Below are positions 1-6,570 of a DNA stretch of 7,583 bases, in pieces. Within the stretch, counting starts at the first letter, position 1, and each line of letters starts with the position of its first letter. The translations under genes were made by a program, and so were the position numbers. This DNA is from Desulfobacterales bacterium (GTDB lineage Bacteria > Desulfobacterota > Desulfobacteria > Desulfobacterales > UBA5852), in assembly GCA_030066455.1 (NCBI GenBank), contig JASJBQ010000238.1:1-7583 (forward strand), read 5' to 3'. The notes below the pieces were generated by a model. It had not been told where the DNA came from. It searched no databases and worked only from the letters and a program-made list of their open reading frames with translations.

Positions 1-461
1 GGCGGCCGCAGTTTGCGGATCGATGCCGCCGTCTGCCCGAGCTGCTCCTTATCGATGCCCGTCAGCTTGATGATCGTGTTGCGATCGACCGCGGCCGCAA
101 TCCCCTTCGGCAGGTCGAAATTGACCGGATTGGAATAGCCCAGGTTCAAAACCAGCGTCTGCCCCTTGACCTCGGCCCGATAGCCGATGCCGTTGATCTC
201 CAGCACACGCTCAAAGCCGCTGGAGACGCCTGTAACCATGTTGTTGACCAGGCTGCGCGTCAATCCCTGCAGTGCGCGGCTCTTGCGGTCTTCGTTCTGA
301 ATGACGACCTGGATGACGTTGCCGTCGACCTGCAGGTCCACATCAGCGTGAATCGTCCGCGAAAGGGTTCCCTTGCTCCCCTTGACCGTGACCAGCCGGT
401 CTTTCAGGGACACGTCGACCTTTGCGGGAATCGAAATCGGTTTTTTACCAACGCGAGACAT
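1..461 (-). CDS. rplF: 50S ribosomal protein L6, truncated at its C-terminal end by the window edge
   Basis: L6 binds 23S rRNA near the sarcin-ricin loop and the base of the L7/L12 stalk. My translation of the minus strand from ATG at 461 begins MSRVGKKPISIPAKV and stays open to base 1, giving 153 full codons of a family usually about 175 to 180 residues long. Both repeated L6 domains are visible: an N-terminal one (about residues 1-80) and the second beginning around SGFERVLEINGIGYRAEVKG (81-100). The last readable residues are the conserved IRKLRPP, so only about 25 residues, including the usual basic tail, are missing. AAGGGGAG sits 5 bases before the ATG, and the gene lies 14 bases after rpsH. 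The truncation is a window effect, not a mutation. In the usual spc order rplR should follow. Confidence 0.97.
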   Translation of the reverse strand, partial: MSRVGKKPISIPAKVDVSLKDRLVTVKGSKGTLSRTIHADVDLQVDGNVIQVVIQNEDRKSRALQGLTRSLVNNMVTGVSSGFERVLEINGIGYRAEVKGQTLVLNLGYSNPVNFDLPKGIAAAVDRNTIIKLTGIDKEQLGQTAASIRKLRP

Positions 462-475
462 CGTAACTCCCCTTG

Positions 476-874
476 TTACCAGATATTGCAGAGGACTTCG
501 CCTCCGACGTTCTCCTGACGGGCGCGCCTGTCGGTCATGATGCCCTTGGAGGTGGACAGGATGGCGACCCCCATGCCATTGAACACCGGTTTGATTTCCC
601 GACTCTTGACGTAAATCCGACGGCTGGGCTTGCTCACACGCTCCAACCCGTAGATGGTCGCCTTGTGCCCCGGACCATACTTCAGGTAGACGCGCAGGAC
701 GCCCTGCTTGCCGTCCTGGATAAACTTGTAGTTCTTGATGTAACCTTCATCCTTCATGACGCGCGCCAGCTCGATTTTAAGCTTGGAAGCCGGAACGTCG
801 ACACTGTTCATCTTGGCCTTCACGGCATTTCTGATTCGGGTTAACATATCCGCAATGGGATCGCTTATCGCCAT
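476..874 (-). CDS. rpsH: 30S ribosomal protein S8
   Basis: S8 is a primary 16S rRNA binder that organises the central domain of the 30S subunit. In E. coli it also represses spc operon translation. The 132-residue product has the normal length (E. coli 130), opens with the typical MAISDPIADMLTRIRNA, and ends with the family signature STSKGIMTDRRARQENVGGE (about 108-127), the C-terminal RNA-binding part. CGGAG lies about 6 bases before the ATG. The gene follows rpsN by 66 bases and precedes rplF by 14, as in the classical spc order. I saw no convincing S8-site mimic in the rplX-rplE junction, where E. coli has one, so autoregulation here is unproven. Confidence 0.98.
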   Translation of the reverse strand: MAISDPIADMLTRIRNAVKAKMNSVDVPASKLKIELARVMKDEGYIKNYKFIQDGKQGVLRVYLKYGPGHKATIYGLERVSKPSRRIYVKSREIKPVFNGMGVAILSTSKGIMTDRRARQENVGGEVLCNIW

Positions 875-940
875 TTTTATCTCCGTTTAATCTCTACCTT
901 AAGTCGAAGGGGTCAGCTCGTCGTATCGATCCGGCCGCCG

Positions 941-1126
941 TTACCAGCTGGACTTGGTGACCCCCGGAAGTTTGCCCTGAGAAGCCATCGTGCGAAAACA
1001 GATTCGGCAGATACCGAATTTGCGCATATAGGCTCGGGGCCGACCGCAGATGGGGCAGCGATTGTAGGCGCGCACCTTGAATTTGGGTTTTCTCTGTGCC
1101 TTGTTTCTAAGCGCTGTTTTAGCCAA
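941..1126 (-). CDS. rpsN: 30S ribosomal protein S14, zinc-binding type, TTG start
   Basis: S14 sits in the head of the 30S subunit and contacts S3, S10 and S19. At 61 residues this is the short zinc form, not the roughly 100-residue zinc-free form of E. coli. Four cysteines form two CxxC pairs: C24/C27 in RCPICGR and C40/C43 in ICRICFR. The C-terminal [11 protein letters not shown] is typical of the family. The start is TTG at 1126: a full AAGGAGG ends 5 bases upstream, the N-terminus [11 protein letters not shown] is the expected one, and no ATG fits. The 56-base gap after rplE holds a nested inverted repeat. An overlapping 87-residue ORF in another frame is a shadow. Confidence 0.97.
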   Translation of the reverse strand: MAKTALRNKAQRKPKFKVRAYNRCPICGRPRAYMRKFGICRICFRTMASQGKLPGVTKSSW

Positions 1127-1131
1127 CGTTT

Positions 1132-1138
1132 CCTCCTT
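1132..1138 (-). promoter_or_regulatory. Strong Shine-Dalgarno for rpsN
   Basis: On the minus strand the site reads AAGGAGG, a full match to the core anti-Shine-Dalgarno pairing, and ends 5 bases before the TTG at 1124-1126. It fixes TTG as the start codon of S14. Confidence 0.85.
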
Positions 1139-1142
1139 GGTA

Positions 1143-1182
1143 GGCCGTGCGGGATGCTCACGAGCCAGCGGCTCAACCGGCC
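1143..1182 (-). other. Nested inverted repeat (possible mRNA stem-loop) between rplE and rpsN
   Basis: Directly after the rplE stop, the transcript can form an inner hairpin GAGCC-GCU-GGCUC (1162-1174), extendable by a U-G pair. It is enclosed by an outer 5-bp stem, GGCCG (1178-1182) with CGGCC (1143-1147). The structure ends 4 bases before the rpsN Shine-Dalgarno. There is no U-tract after it, so it is not an obvious intrinsic terminator. It could modulate rpsN initiation or stabilise the message; this is inference from base pairing alone. Confidence 0.35.
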
Positions 1183-1722
1183 TTAATTGCGAAAAGGCAT
1201 TCCCATCAATTTCAGGAGTTCCTTGCCCTCGGCATCATTGGTGGCCGTCGTTACGATGGTAACGTTCAACCCTTTTATCTTATCGATCTTGTCGTAATCG
1301 ATTTCCGGAAAAATGAGCTGTTCCTTGATTCCCAGCGAGTAGTTACCGCGACCGTCGAAGGCTTTGCCGGAAATCCCGCGGAAGTCGCGCACGCGCGGCA
1401 AGGCAATGTTGACGAGCTTGGTGTAGAAATCATACATCTTGGCCCGCCGCAGGGTGACCATGCACCCAATGGGCATGCCCTCACGCAGCTTGAAAGCGGC
1501 GATGGAGCGCTTGGCACGGGTGATGACCGGCTTCTGGCCAGAAATGACCCGCAGCTCTTCCGCGGCCGAATCCAGGATTTTGATATTCTGGATCGCTTCC
1601 CCCAGCCCCATGTTCAAAACGATCTTCTCCAGCCGCGGCACCTGCATCGGGTTTTTAAAGCCGAAGCGCTCCATCAGTTTGGGGGCGACTTCCGTTTCAT
1701 AGAATTGTTTCAGCTCAGACAT
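1183..1722 (-). CDS. rplE: 50S ribosomal protein L5
   Basis: L5 binds 5S rRNA with L18 and helps dock it onto the central protuberance; it also contacts P-site tRNA and the 30S head. From the ATG at 1722 the product is 179 residues, the same as E. coli L5, and starts [12 protein letters not shown]. Family patterns include [20 protein letters not shown] (25-44), [20 protein letters not shown] (61-80), and the C-terminal [19 protein letters not shown]. Two ATGs lie in tandem (1725 and 1722). GGAGG is 3 bases from the first and 6 from the second, so I prefer the second; the alternative adds one Met. The gene is 22 bases downstream of rplX. Confidence 0.97.
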   Translation of the reverse strand: MSELKQFYETEVAPKLMERFGFKNPMQVPRLEKIVLNMGLGEAIQNIKILDSAAEELRVISGQKPVITRAKRSIAAFKLREGMPIGCMVTLRRAKMYDFYTKLVNIALPRVRDFRGISGKAFDGRGNYSLGIKEQLIFPEIDYDKIDKIKGLNVTIVTTATNDAEGKELLKLMGMPFRN

Positions 1723-1728
1723 CATATC

Positions 1729-1733
1729 CCTCC
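1729..1733 (-). promoter_or_regulatory. Shine-Dalgarno choosing between the two rplE ATGs
   Basis: GGAGG on the minus strand lies 3 bases before the ATG at 1725 and 6 bases before the ATG at 1722. The second spacing is the usual one, which favours a protein starting MSELKQ. Confidence 0.6.
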
Positions 1734-1744
1734 GGGAACCCTAT

Positions 1745-2074
1745 TTATCTGTCGATGAGTTCCTCACACTTATTGCAGAAACGTACCTTCTTGCCGTCGT
1801 CGAGGCGTTTCATGGCAATGCGCACCGGTTTCATGCACTTGTTGCACATCAACATCACGTTGGCCCAATGAATCGGGGACTCGTTTTCAATGATCCCGCC
1901 CTGCCGATTCTGGGCGCTCGGCCGCTGATGGCGTTTAACGATGTTGATATTCTCGATCAGTACGCGCTCCTTCTTGGGCAGGACACGCAGGACCTTGCCG
2001 ATCTTGCCTTTATCCTTGCCGGCGATGACTTTGACTTTGTCGTCTTTCTTAATGTGCGATATATTTTTAACCAT
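1745..2074 (-). CDS. rplX: 50S ribosomal protein L24 with C-terminal four-cysteine ribbon
   Basis: L24 starts 50S assembly by binding the 5' part of 23S rRNA and ends up near the tunnel exit. From the ATG at 2074 there are 109 residues. A KOW domain occupies about residues 9-40 (DDKVKVIAGKDKGKIGKVLR). A conserved middle GGIIENESPIHWANV follows, then a C-terminal part with two CNKC motifs (C77/C80 and C100/C103), probably a zinc ribbon. E. coli L24 lacks these cysteines, but many other bacterial L24s carry them. The frame is open further upstream to a TTG at 2098, adding MRLWRATP, but no Shine-Dalgarno serves it, whereas GGAG lies 10 bases before the ATG and the family begins here. rplN ends 29 bases upstream. 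Confidence 0.96.
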   Translation of the reverse strand: MVKNISHIKKDDKVKVIAGKDKGKIGKVLRVLPKKERVLIENINIVKRHQRPSAQNRQGGIIENESPIHWANVMLMCNKCMKPVRIAMKRLDDGKKVRFCNKCEELIDR

Positions 2075-2103
2075 GGGTGTCGCTCTCCACAGGCGCAAAG
2101 CGG

Positions 2104-2472
2104 TTACAGGACTTCGGGGGCCAGCGAAACAATTTTCATGAAACCCCTTGAACGCAGTTCGCGCGCCACCGGGCCGAAGATGCGCGTGCCGATGGGCTCG
2201 CGGCTGGTGTTCACCAGAACGGCCGAATTGTCGTCAAAACGAATGTAGGATCCGTCTCCACGCCGGATTTCCTTTTTGGTCCGCACGATGACCGCCTTCA
2301 TCACGTCCCCCTTTTTGACCTTCGCATTGGGGATGGCCTCCTTGACGGACACGACGACGATGTCGCCGATGCTGGCGTAACGGCGGCGCGAGCCCCCGAG
2401 AACCTTGATGCAGTAGAGTTGCTTGGCACCCGAGTTGTCGGCCACCGTGAGTCTTGTTTCTGCCTGAATCAT
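2104..2472 (-). CDS. rplN: 50S ribosomal protein L14
   Basis: L14 binds 23S rRNA at the subunit interface, forms bridges to 16S rRNA, and is where the silencing factor RsfS docks. The 122-residue product is the standard length. Signature stretches are [17 protein letters not shown] at the N-terminus, [20 protein letters not shown] (about 36-55), and FGPVARELR near the end. AAGGA lies 9 bases before the ATG. In E. coli this is the first spc gene and has its own promoter; here only 21 bases separate it from rpsQ, so it is probably co-transcribed with the S10 group. Confidence 0.98.
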   Translation of the reverse strand: MIQAETRLTVADNSGAKQLYCIKVLGGSRRRYASIGDIVVVSVKEAIPNAKVKKGDVMKAVIVRTKKEIRRGDGSYIRFDDNSAVLVNTSREPIGTRIFGPVARELRSRGFMKIVSLAPEVL

Positions 2473-2493
2473 TGTCCGAAATCCTTATATCGC

Positions 2494-2757
2494 TTAGACC
2501 GCTTTCGCGATGATCTTGCTGACCCGCCATTTTTTCATCTTGCTGAGGGGCCGCGATTCGGTAATCAGAACCTTGTCGCCAATCTTGCAGCTGTTGTCTT
2601 CGTCGTGTGCGGCAAACTGGGTTCGACGGCGGATATATTTATGGTACATGGAATGCTTGACCAAACGCTCCACCTTGACCACGACGGTCTTGTTCATTTT
2701 GTTGCTGATGACCGTCCCCACCACTTGTCTTTTCATGCCTCTGTCTTTCATGGCCAT
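2494..2757 (-). CDS. rpsQ: 30S ribosomal protein S17
   Basis: S17 is an OB-fold primary binder of 16S rRNA that helps fold the 5' and central domains of the 30S subunit. The product is 87 residues (E. coli 84). Family patterns are [20 protein letters not shown] (14-33), the [13 protein letters not shown] segment (51-63), and [13 protein letters not shown] (67-79). The ATG at 2757 overlaps the rpmC stop as TAATG, implying translational coupling, with a weak GAAG 4 bases upstream. In-frame ATGs at 2751 and 2736 are possible alternatives because the first residues are poorly conserved; 2736 would cut close to the conserved core. Confidence 0.96.
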   Translation of the reverse strand: MAMKDRGMKRQVVGTVISNKMNKTVVVKVERLVKHSMYHKYIRRRTQFAAHDEDNSCKIGDKVLITESRPLSKMKKWRVSKIIAKAV

Positions 2758-2969
2758 TAAGCTTCACTCGTCGCGTTAGGGTTTAACGTCGTTTCGCGGA
2801 TAACGGTTTTGATGCGCGCGATATCACGCTTGGTTGCCTCGATCTTACGCGGATTCTCCAACTGCCCGGATTCGTGCTGAAAGCGCAGATTGAAGAGGGT
2901 TTCCTGGAGCTCGGCCAGTTTCTGGCTGCGCGCCTGGGGATCCATCTCGCGGATGTCTTTCGCTTCCAT
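2757..2969 (-). CDS. rpmC: 50S ribosomal protein L29
   Basis: L29 is a small helical protein beside L23 at the polypeptide tunnel exit, where trigger factor and SRP dock. The 70-residue product begins [20 protein letters not shown] and contains the family core [20 protein letters not shown] (21-40), followed by [19 protein letters not shown], the second long helix. It overlaps rplP upstream and rpsQ downstream by one base each in TAATG junctions, so the three genes are probably translated in a coupled way. AGGAG lies 9 bases before the ATG, inside the end of rplP. Confidence 0.97.
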   Translation of the reverse strand: MEAKDIREMDPQARSQKLAELQETLFNLRFQHESGQLENPRKIEATKRDIARIKTVIRETTLNPNATSEA

Positions 2970-3382
2970 TATATTTCGCTCCTCTCCACAAACCGGGTCT
3001 TGACCGCAAGTTTGTGCGACGCAAGTCGCAGAGCCTCCTTGGCCATCTCCCGGGAGACGCCTTCCATCTCATAGAGAATCCGCCCGGGCTTGATCACGGC
3101 GACCCAGCCCTCGGGCGAGCCCTTGCCTTTCCCCATGCGGACTTCTGCCGGCTTTTTCGTAAAGGGTTTGTCCGGGAAGATCCGAATCCACATCTTACCG
3201 CCGCGCTTGACATGGCGGGTCATGGCGATACGGGCGGCTTCGATCTGTTTGGAGCTGATTTTGCCGCACTCTACCGCCTGCAGTCCGTATTCCCCGAAAG
3301 CCAGGGTACCGCCCCGACGGGCAACCCCGCGCATACGGCCTTTTTGCTGTTTTCTGAATTTAACTTTTTTTGGACTCAGCAT
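2969..3382 (-). CDS. rplP: 50S ribosomal protein L16
   Basis: L16 lies near the A-site tRNA elbow and is a late-assembling protein needed for peptidyl-transferase activity. The 137-residue product (E. coli 136) starts [19 protein letters not shown]. It contains [20 protein letters not shown] (45-64), [20 protein letters not shown] (65-84) and [20 protein letters not shown]. Arg82 in the VRMGKGKG loop corresponds to E. coli Arg81, which is hydroxylated in that species; whether it is modified here cannot be told. GGGGAG lies about 7 bases before the ATG. The gene is 19 bases after rpsC and overlaps rpmC by one base. Confidence 0.98.
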   Translation of the reverse strand: MLSPKKVKFRKQQKGRMRGVARRGGTLAFGEYGLQAVECGKISSKQIEAARIAMTRHVKRGGKMWIRIFPDKPFTKKPAEVRMGKGKGSPEGWVAVIKPGRILYEMEGVSREMAKEALRLASHKLAVKTRFVERSEI

Positions 3383-3401
3383 GTCCGCTCTCCCCTATGT
3401 C

Positions 3402-4055
3402 TTAATTGCCCGCGGCGGCAATGGCGTCTTTCTTCAGAATCTCACCTTTGAAGAGGAATACCTTGATACCGATGACCCCATAGGTCGTCTTGGCCTCGGC
3501 AAAACCGTAATCGATATCGGCCCGCAGGGTATGCAGCGGCACCCGCCCCTCGCGATACCACTCGGCCCGGGCCATTTCCGCACCGCCCAGTCGACCGGCG
3601 GCGGCGATCTTGATGCCCTGAGCGCCAAAACGCATGGCCGAAGTAACGGCCCGCTTCATCGCCCGCCGGAAGGCCACTCGCCGCTCCAATTGCATCGCCA
3701 CGTTCTCGGCCACCAGCTGGGCGTCAATTTCGGGTTTGCGCACTTCCTGAATGTCGATCATGACCTCGTGAGCGGTCAGTTTCTCGATCGCCGTCTTCAA
3801 CTGGGAGATCTCAGCACCCTTCTTACCGATAACGATCCCCGGCCGCGAGGTGTAAATGCGCAGCCGCACCCGCTTGGAGGAACGCTCGATTTCAATTCGG
3901 GAAACGCCGGCGTGATAGAGTTTCTTTTTGACAAAGCGCCGAATCTTGTGGTCCTCAAAGATATAGTCGGCGTACTTCTTATCGGCGAACCAGCGAGACT
4001 CCCAGGTTTTGACGATACCCAATCGCAGTCCGATGGGGTTGACTTTCTGACCCAA
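3402..4055 (-). CDS. rpsC: 30S ribosomal protein S3, TTG start
   Basis: S3 forms part of the mRNA entry channel in the 30S head and, with S4 and S5, contributes to mRNA unwinding. The 217-residue product begins [19 protein letters not shown] after the start. It contains a type II KH domain with the GxxG loop in [13 protein letters not shown] (GKKG at 77-80), and the C-terminal S3 domain with [20 protein letters not shown] (154-173) and [12 protein letters not shown]. The start is TTG at 4055: the universal N-terminus begins exactly there, AAGGAGG lies 7 bases upstream, and no ATG is available. rplV ends 16 bases upstream. Confidence 0.98.
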   Translation of the reverse strand: MGQKVNPIGLRLGIVKTWESRWFADKKYADYIFEDHKIRRFVKKKLYHAGVSRIEIERSSKRVRLRIYTSRPGIVIGKKGAEISQLKTAIEKLTAHEVMIDIQEVRKPEIDAQLVAENVAMQLERRVAFRRAMKRAVTSAMRFGAQGIKIAAAGRLGGAEMARAEWYREGRVPLHTLRADIDYGFAEAKTTYGVIGIKVFLFKGEILKKDAIAAAGN

Positions 4056-4062
4056 GATCGTA

Positions 4063-4069
4063 CCTCCTT
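4063..4069 (-). promoter_or_regulatory. Strong Shine-Dalgarno for rpsC
   Basis: The minus strand reads AAGGAGG, ending 7 bases before the TTG at 4053-4055. Together with the conserved N-terminus this establishes TTG as the S3 start. Confidence 0.85.
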
Positions 4070-4071
4070 CG

Positions 4072-4410
4072 TTAGGCCGATGGTTCGGCCAAGATCACCG
4101 TGATATGGCTCGTTCGTTTGAGGATGCGCGTTCCGCGACCACGGGCGCGCGCCCGGAAACGTTTCAGGGTCGGACCCGCGTCGACAATCACATTCTGAAT
4201 AATCAGATCGTCGACGTCGATATCGTCGTACTGATCCGCATTGGCGACGGCGGATCGCACGAGTTTTTCAAGCATCCCGGCCGCTTTCTGCGGCATATAT
4301 TTCAGCGTCTCGATCCCCTGCTCGACCGGCTTGCCCTTGACGGCCCCGGAAAGCTTGCGCACCTTGCTTGGCGAAATCCGCATGTATTTTGCTACCGCTT
4401 TGACCTCCAT
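4072..4410 (-). CDS. rplV: 50S ribosomal protein L22
   Basis: L22 lines the exit tunnel; its long beta-hairpin forms part of the constriction with L4, a site linked to macrolide resistance. From the ATG at 4410 the product is 112 residues (E. coli 110) and starts [18 protein letters not shown]. The hairpin region is [20 protein letters not shown] (77-96), followed by [13 protein letters not shown]. An in-frame ATG at 4419 would add MSV. I prefer 4410 because the only Shine-Dalgarno-like sequence, AAAAGGG, abuts the 4419 ATG directly but stands 9 bases from the 4410 ATG. The gene follows rpsS by 23 bases. No obvious change is seen in the hairpin tip. Confidence 0.96.
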   Translation of the reverse strand: MEVKAVAKYMRISPSKVRKLSGAVKGKPVEQGIETLKYMPQKAAGMLEKLVRSAVANADQYDDIDVDDLIIQNVIVDAGPTLKRFRARARGRGTRILKRTSHITVILAEPSA

Positions 4411-4419
4411 CACCGACAT

Positions 4420-4427
4420 CCCTTTTC
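4420..4427 (-). promoter_or_regulatory. Shine-Dalgarno-like site deciding the rplV start
   Basis: The minus strand reads GAAAAGGG. It touches the ATG at 4417-4419, which is too close for initiation, but lies 9 bases before the ATG at 4408-4410. This favours the shorter L22. Confidence 0.5.
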
Positions 4428-4433
4428 TATCTG

Positions 4434-4715
4434 TTACCGCTTGAGTTTGGATTTCTTATCGCCAGCGTGACCATAGAACGTTCGGGTCGGCGAAAATTCG
4501 CCCAATTTGTGCCCGACCATATTTTCCGTCACGAATACCGGGATGAATTTCTTACCGTTGTGCACCGCCAGAGTAAGGCCCACCATTTCGGGAATGATCG
4601 TCGAGCGCCGCGACCAGGTTTTAATCACGCGGTTGCTGCGCGATTCCTGCGCCTGCTCCACCTTGATCATGAGCTTGGTATCGATAAACGGACCTTTTTT
4701 TAACGAACGTGGCAT
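4434..4715 (-). CDS. rpsS: 30S ribosomal protein S19
   Basis: S19 pairs with S13 in the 30S head, near the A-site tRNA and the bridges to the central protuberance. The 93-residue product (E. coli 92) is highly conserved: [15 protein letters not shown] at the N-terminus, [18 protein letters not shown] (31-48), [20 protein letters not shown] (51-70), and [24 protein letters not shown] lies 4 bases before the ATG. A 66-base gap separates it from rplB; I see only a weak, bulged GCCCG/CGGGGC pairing there and no terminator. Confidence 0.98.
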   Translation of the reverse strand: MPRSLKKGPFIDTKLMIKVEQAQESRSNRVIKTWSRRSTIIPEMVGLTLAVHNGKKFIPVFVTENMVGHKLGEFSPTRTFYGHAGDKKSKLKR

Positions 4716-4781
4716 GCTGCCTCCTGATAATTTTCCTGCGGCCCCGTCACGACAACCGCTCCGGGCGTCCTTGGATTTCAG

Positions 4782-5609
4782 CTACTTCTTGGTCCGATGC
4801 TTGACAATGTAGCGATCGGTGCGTTTGTTCGTGCGGGTCTTGAAACCCTTGCTCGGTATCCCCCAGGGACTGCAGGGATGGCGGCCGCCGGAAGAACGTC
4901 CTTCGCCCCCCCCCATGGGATGGTCGATGGGGTTCATGGCCACACCGCGGACTTTGGGGCGCCGCCCGAGCCAACGCCTGCGTCCGGCCTTGCCCAGCGA
5001 GATGTTCTCATGCATCAGATTCCCCAGCTGACCGATCGTGGCCTTGCATTTGAGCAGGACCATGCGGACCTCCCCGGAGGGCAGCTTGACGAGCGCATAC
5101 GGATCTTCCTTGGCCATCAGCTGGGCATAGGTACCGGCGCTGCGCACGATCTGACCGCCCTTGCCCAATTTGAGCTCGATGTTGTGAATCTGGGTGCCCA
5201 GCGGGATATTCTTGAGCGGCAGGGTGTTGCCGGGTTTGATATCCGCCGTGGTGCTGGAGATGACCTCGTCGTCGACCTTCAGATTCAAAGGCGCCAGAAT
5301 ATAGCGTTTCTCGCCATCGGCATAGTGCAGCAGGGCGATCCGGGCCGAGCGGTTGGGATCGTATTCGATCGCCGCCACCTTGGCCGGAATATCGATTTTG
5401 TCGCGCTTGAAATCAACCACCCGATAATGCCGCTTGTGCCCGCCACCGCGATGCCGGCAGGTTATGCGGCCGTTGGTGTTGCGTCCGCCCGACTTTTTGA
5501 GCGCCCGCAGCAGGCTTTTTTCCGGTCGGCTCCGGGTAATCTCGTCAAAGGTCGCATAATCCTGAAATCGCCGTCCTGGCGAGGTGGGCTTTACTTTTCT
5601 TACCGCCAT
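4782..5609 (-). CDS. rplB: 50S ribosomal protein L2
   Basis: L2 is a core 23S rRNA binder needed for subunit association, tRNA binding and peptidyl transfer. The 275-residue product (E. coli 273) shows an N-terminal extension [20 protein letters not shown], an RNA-binding segment [20 protein letters not shown] (48-67), an OB/SH3-like core, and the C-terminal loop reaching toward the active site, [19 protein letters not shown] (222-240). His230 matches E. coli His229, the residue linked to activity. The second position after it is Met where E. coli has His. The basic tail includes [18 protein letters not shown]. The conserved GGG is encoded inside a nine-G run (4906-4914 as C on the plus strand). 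GAGGGAG lies 6 bases before the ATG; rplW ends 15 bases upstream. Confidence 0.98.
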   Translation of the reverse strand: MAVRKVKPTSPGRRFQDYATFDEITRSRPEKSLLRALKKSGGRNTNGRITCRHRGGGHKRHYRVVDFKRDKIDIPAKVAAIEYDPNRSARIALLHYADGEKRYILAPLNLKVDDEVISSTTADIKPGNTLPLKNIPLGTQIHNIELKLGKGGQIVRSAGTYAQLMAKEDPYALVKLPSGEVRMVLLKCKATIGQLGNLMHENISLGKAGRRRWLGRRPKVRGVAMNPIDHPMGGGEGRSSGGRHPCSPWGIPSKGFKTRTNKRTDRYIVKHRTKK

Positions 5610-5624
5610 GCGAAACTCCCTCGT

Positions 5625-5912
5625 TTAAACCCCTTCAAAAAAATCAATGCGTTCACCGGGAACCAACGATACGATTGCTTTTTTCCAGTCGCGGCGCTTG
5701 CCGACGATGCGGCCGCGTTGCTTGACCTTGCCCTTGACCTGCATGGTGCGGACCCCGGTCACGTGGACACCGAAGATGGTTTCCACGGCCTTGCGAATCT
5801 GGACGCGATTGGCGCGCCGATCGACCTCGAAAGTCACCTGGTTCGTGTCTTCCTTCTGAATGCTGGTCTTCTCGGTGATGACCGGCCGCTTGATGACATC
5901 GTAGGCATTCAT
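5625..5912 (-). CDS. rplW: 50S ribosomal protein L23
   Basis: L23 lies at the tunnel exit and is the main docking site for trigger factor and SRP. The 95-residue product (E. coli 100) starts [20 protein letters not shown]. Glu14 in the PVITEK motif corresponds to E. coli Glu18, a trigger factor contact. Other family parts are [20 protein letters not shown] (42-61) and [20 protein letters not shown], the rRNA-binding extension. The ATG overlaps the rplD stop in ATGA, and GGGAGG lies 5 bases before it, inside the end of rplD, so translation is probably coupled to L4. Confidence 0.98.
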   Translation of the reverse strand: MNAYDVIKRPVITEKTSIQKEDTNQVTFEVDRRANRVQIRKAVETIFGVHVTGVRTMQVKGKVKQRGRIVGKRRDWKKAIVSLVPGERIDFFEGV

Positions 5913-6529
5913 GCAAGCCTCCCTTCAATCTGCTTGATCGAAGGTTCAAGCAATACGAGACGGTTGTATTTCAGAATGTCGTATACATTCAGCCCTTCGG
6001 TGCGCAGAATCTTGACCTGCGGCAGATTCCGGGAAGACAATTCGAGCTTCTCGTCCTTTTCGGAGGTAACGATCAAGGCGTTGTCGATGTCGAGCTCGGC
6101 CAAAATGGCAGCGAAGTCTTTGGTCTTGATGGCGGCAAGTGATATCTGGTCCAAGATCGTCAGACTCTCCTCCTGGAGTTTGCTGCTGAGCGCCATCTTC
6201 AACGCCAAACGCCGGACTTTCTTGGGCACCTTGTAGCCCCAGTCCTTGGGATGGGGGCCGAAGGCCACCCCGCCGCCGCGCAGCAGCGGTGATTTGATGT
6301 TACCGCGCCGGGCCCTTCCCGTGCCCTTCTGGCGAAAGAGCTTGCGGGAGCTGCCCCGGATGTCGCTGCGATTCTTCACCGCCGCCGAACCGGCACGCCG
6401 CTTGGCCAACTGCATCTTCACGACCTCGTGCAGCACACTGGACTTGACCTCGACATTGAAGCAGTCGTCCGCGAGTTCCGCCTGGGACACCTTCTTACCT
6501 TCTTGATTGATCACGTCTAAAACAGCCAT
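5909..6529 (-). CDS. rplD: 50S ribosomal protein L4
   Basis: L4 binds domain I of 23S rRNA and sends a loop into the exit tunnel opposite L22. In E. coli it also represses its own S10 operon through the leader RNA. The 206-residue product (E. coli 201) has a globular domain and the extended loop: [20 protein letters not shown] (41-60), [20 protein letters not shown] (61-80), then [20 protein letters not shown] (81-100) returning to the core. The C-terminus includes [11 protein letters not shown] and [18 protein letters not shown]. The start has only a weak AGAG about 6 bases upstream. It is preceded by the longest gap in the window (83 bases), with a stem-loop and a possible short upstream ORF. 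The TGA stop overlaps the rplW start. Confidence 0.98.
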   Translation of the reverse strand: MAVLDVINQEGKKVSQAELADDCFNVEVKSSVLHEVVKMQLAKRRAGSAAVKNRSDIRGSSRKLFRQKGTGRARRGNIKSPLLRGGGVAFGPHPKDWGYKVPKKVRRLALKMALSSKLQEESLTILDQISLAAIKTKDFAAILAELDIDNALIVTSEKDEKLELSSRNLPQVKILRTEGLNVYDILKYNRLVLLEPSIKQIEGRLA

Positions 6530-6537
6530 ATCGATCT

Positions 6538-6570
6538 CTATCTGTAGAAAAGTTTAGTCTCCGCGTCCAT
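6538..6570 (-). other. Possible 10-codon upstream ORF before rplD
   Basis: In the rplC-rplD gap, an ATG at 6570 opens MDAETKLFYR and ends in TAG at 6538-6540, only 8 bases before the rplD ATG. A GAGG lies 5 bases before this ATG, and the stop overlaps the purine stretch that would serve as the rplD ribosome-binding site. The frame differs from rplD. It could be a coupling peptide or chance; a 10-codon ORF has little statistical weight. Confidence 0.15.

Noticed and set aside
2..9. GCGGCCGC (NotI site) at the window edge, suggesting a vector junction
   Set aside because: It falls in frame within the conserved LRPP end of L6, so it is natural coding sequence.
875..940. Promoter or structure in the rpsN-rpsH gap
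   Set aside because: Only a four-pair CCUU/AAGG stem is visible and no convincing -35/-10 pair; nothing supportable beyond the rpsH ribosome-binding site.
913..1176. An 87-codon minus-strand frame overlapping rpsN in another frame
   Set aside because: rpsN in the other frame has all zinc-finger and C-terminal signatures of S14 and a strong ribosome-binding site.
1723..1744. S8-binding autoregulatory site at the rplX-rplE junction, as in E. coli
   Set aside because: The junction is 22 bases and mostly ribosome-binding site; I could not see the helix with the characteristic internal loop.
1147..1758. A 203-codon plus-strand frame opposite rplE
   Set aside because: Shadow of the L5 gene; its sequence shows no family resemblance.
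2075..2098. Upstream TTG start for rplX adding eight residues
   Set aside because: No Shine-Dalgarno serves it, and the L24 family starts at the ATG at 2074, which has GGAG upstream.
3090..4103. A 337-codon open frame on the plus strand, opposite rplP and rpsC
   Set aside because: Same reasoning: antisense to two clear ribosomal genes, no recognisable domain, and no supporting ribosome-binding context.
4716..4781. Possible hairpin in the rplB-rpsS gap
   Set aside because: Only a bulged five-pair GCCCG/CGGGGC stem with a large, weakly paired loop; not strong enough to call.
4797..6236. A 479-codon open frame on the plus strand, opposite rplB, rplW and rplD
   Set aside because: It lies wholly antisense to three conserved genes, resembles no protein family I know, and long antisense frames are expected in GC-rich coding DNA.
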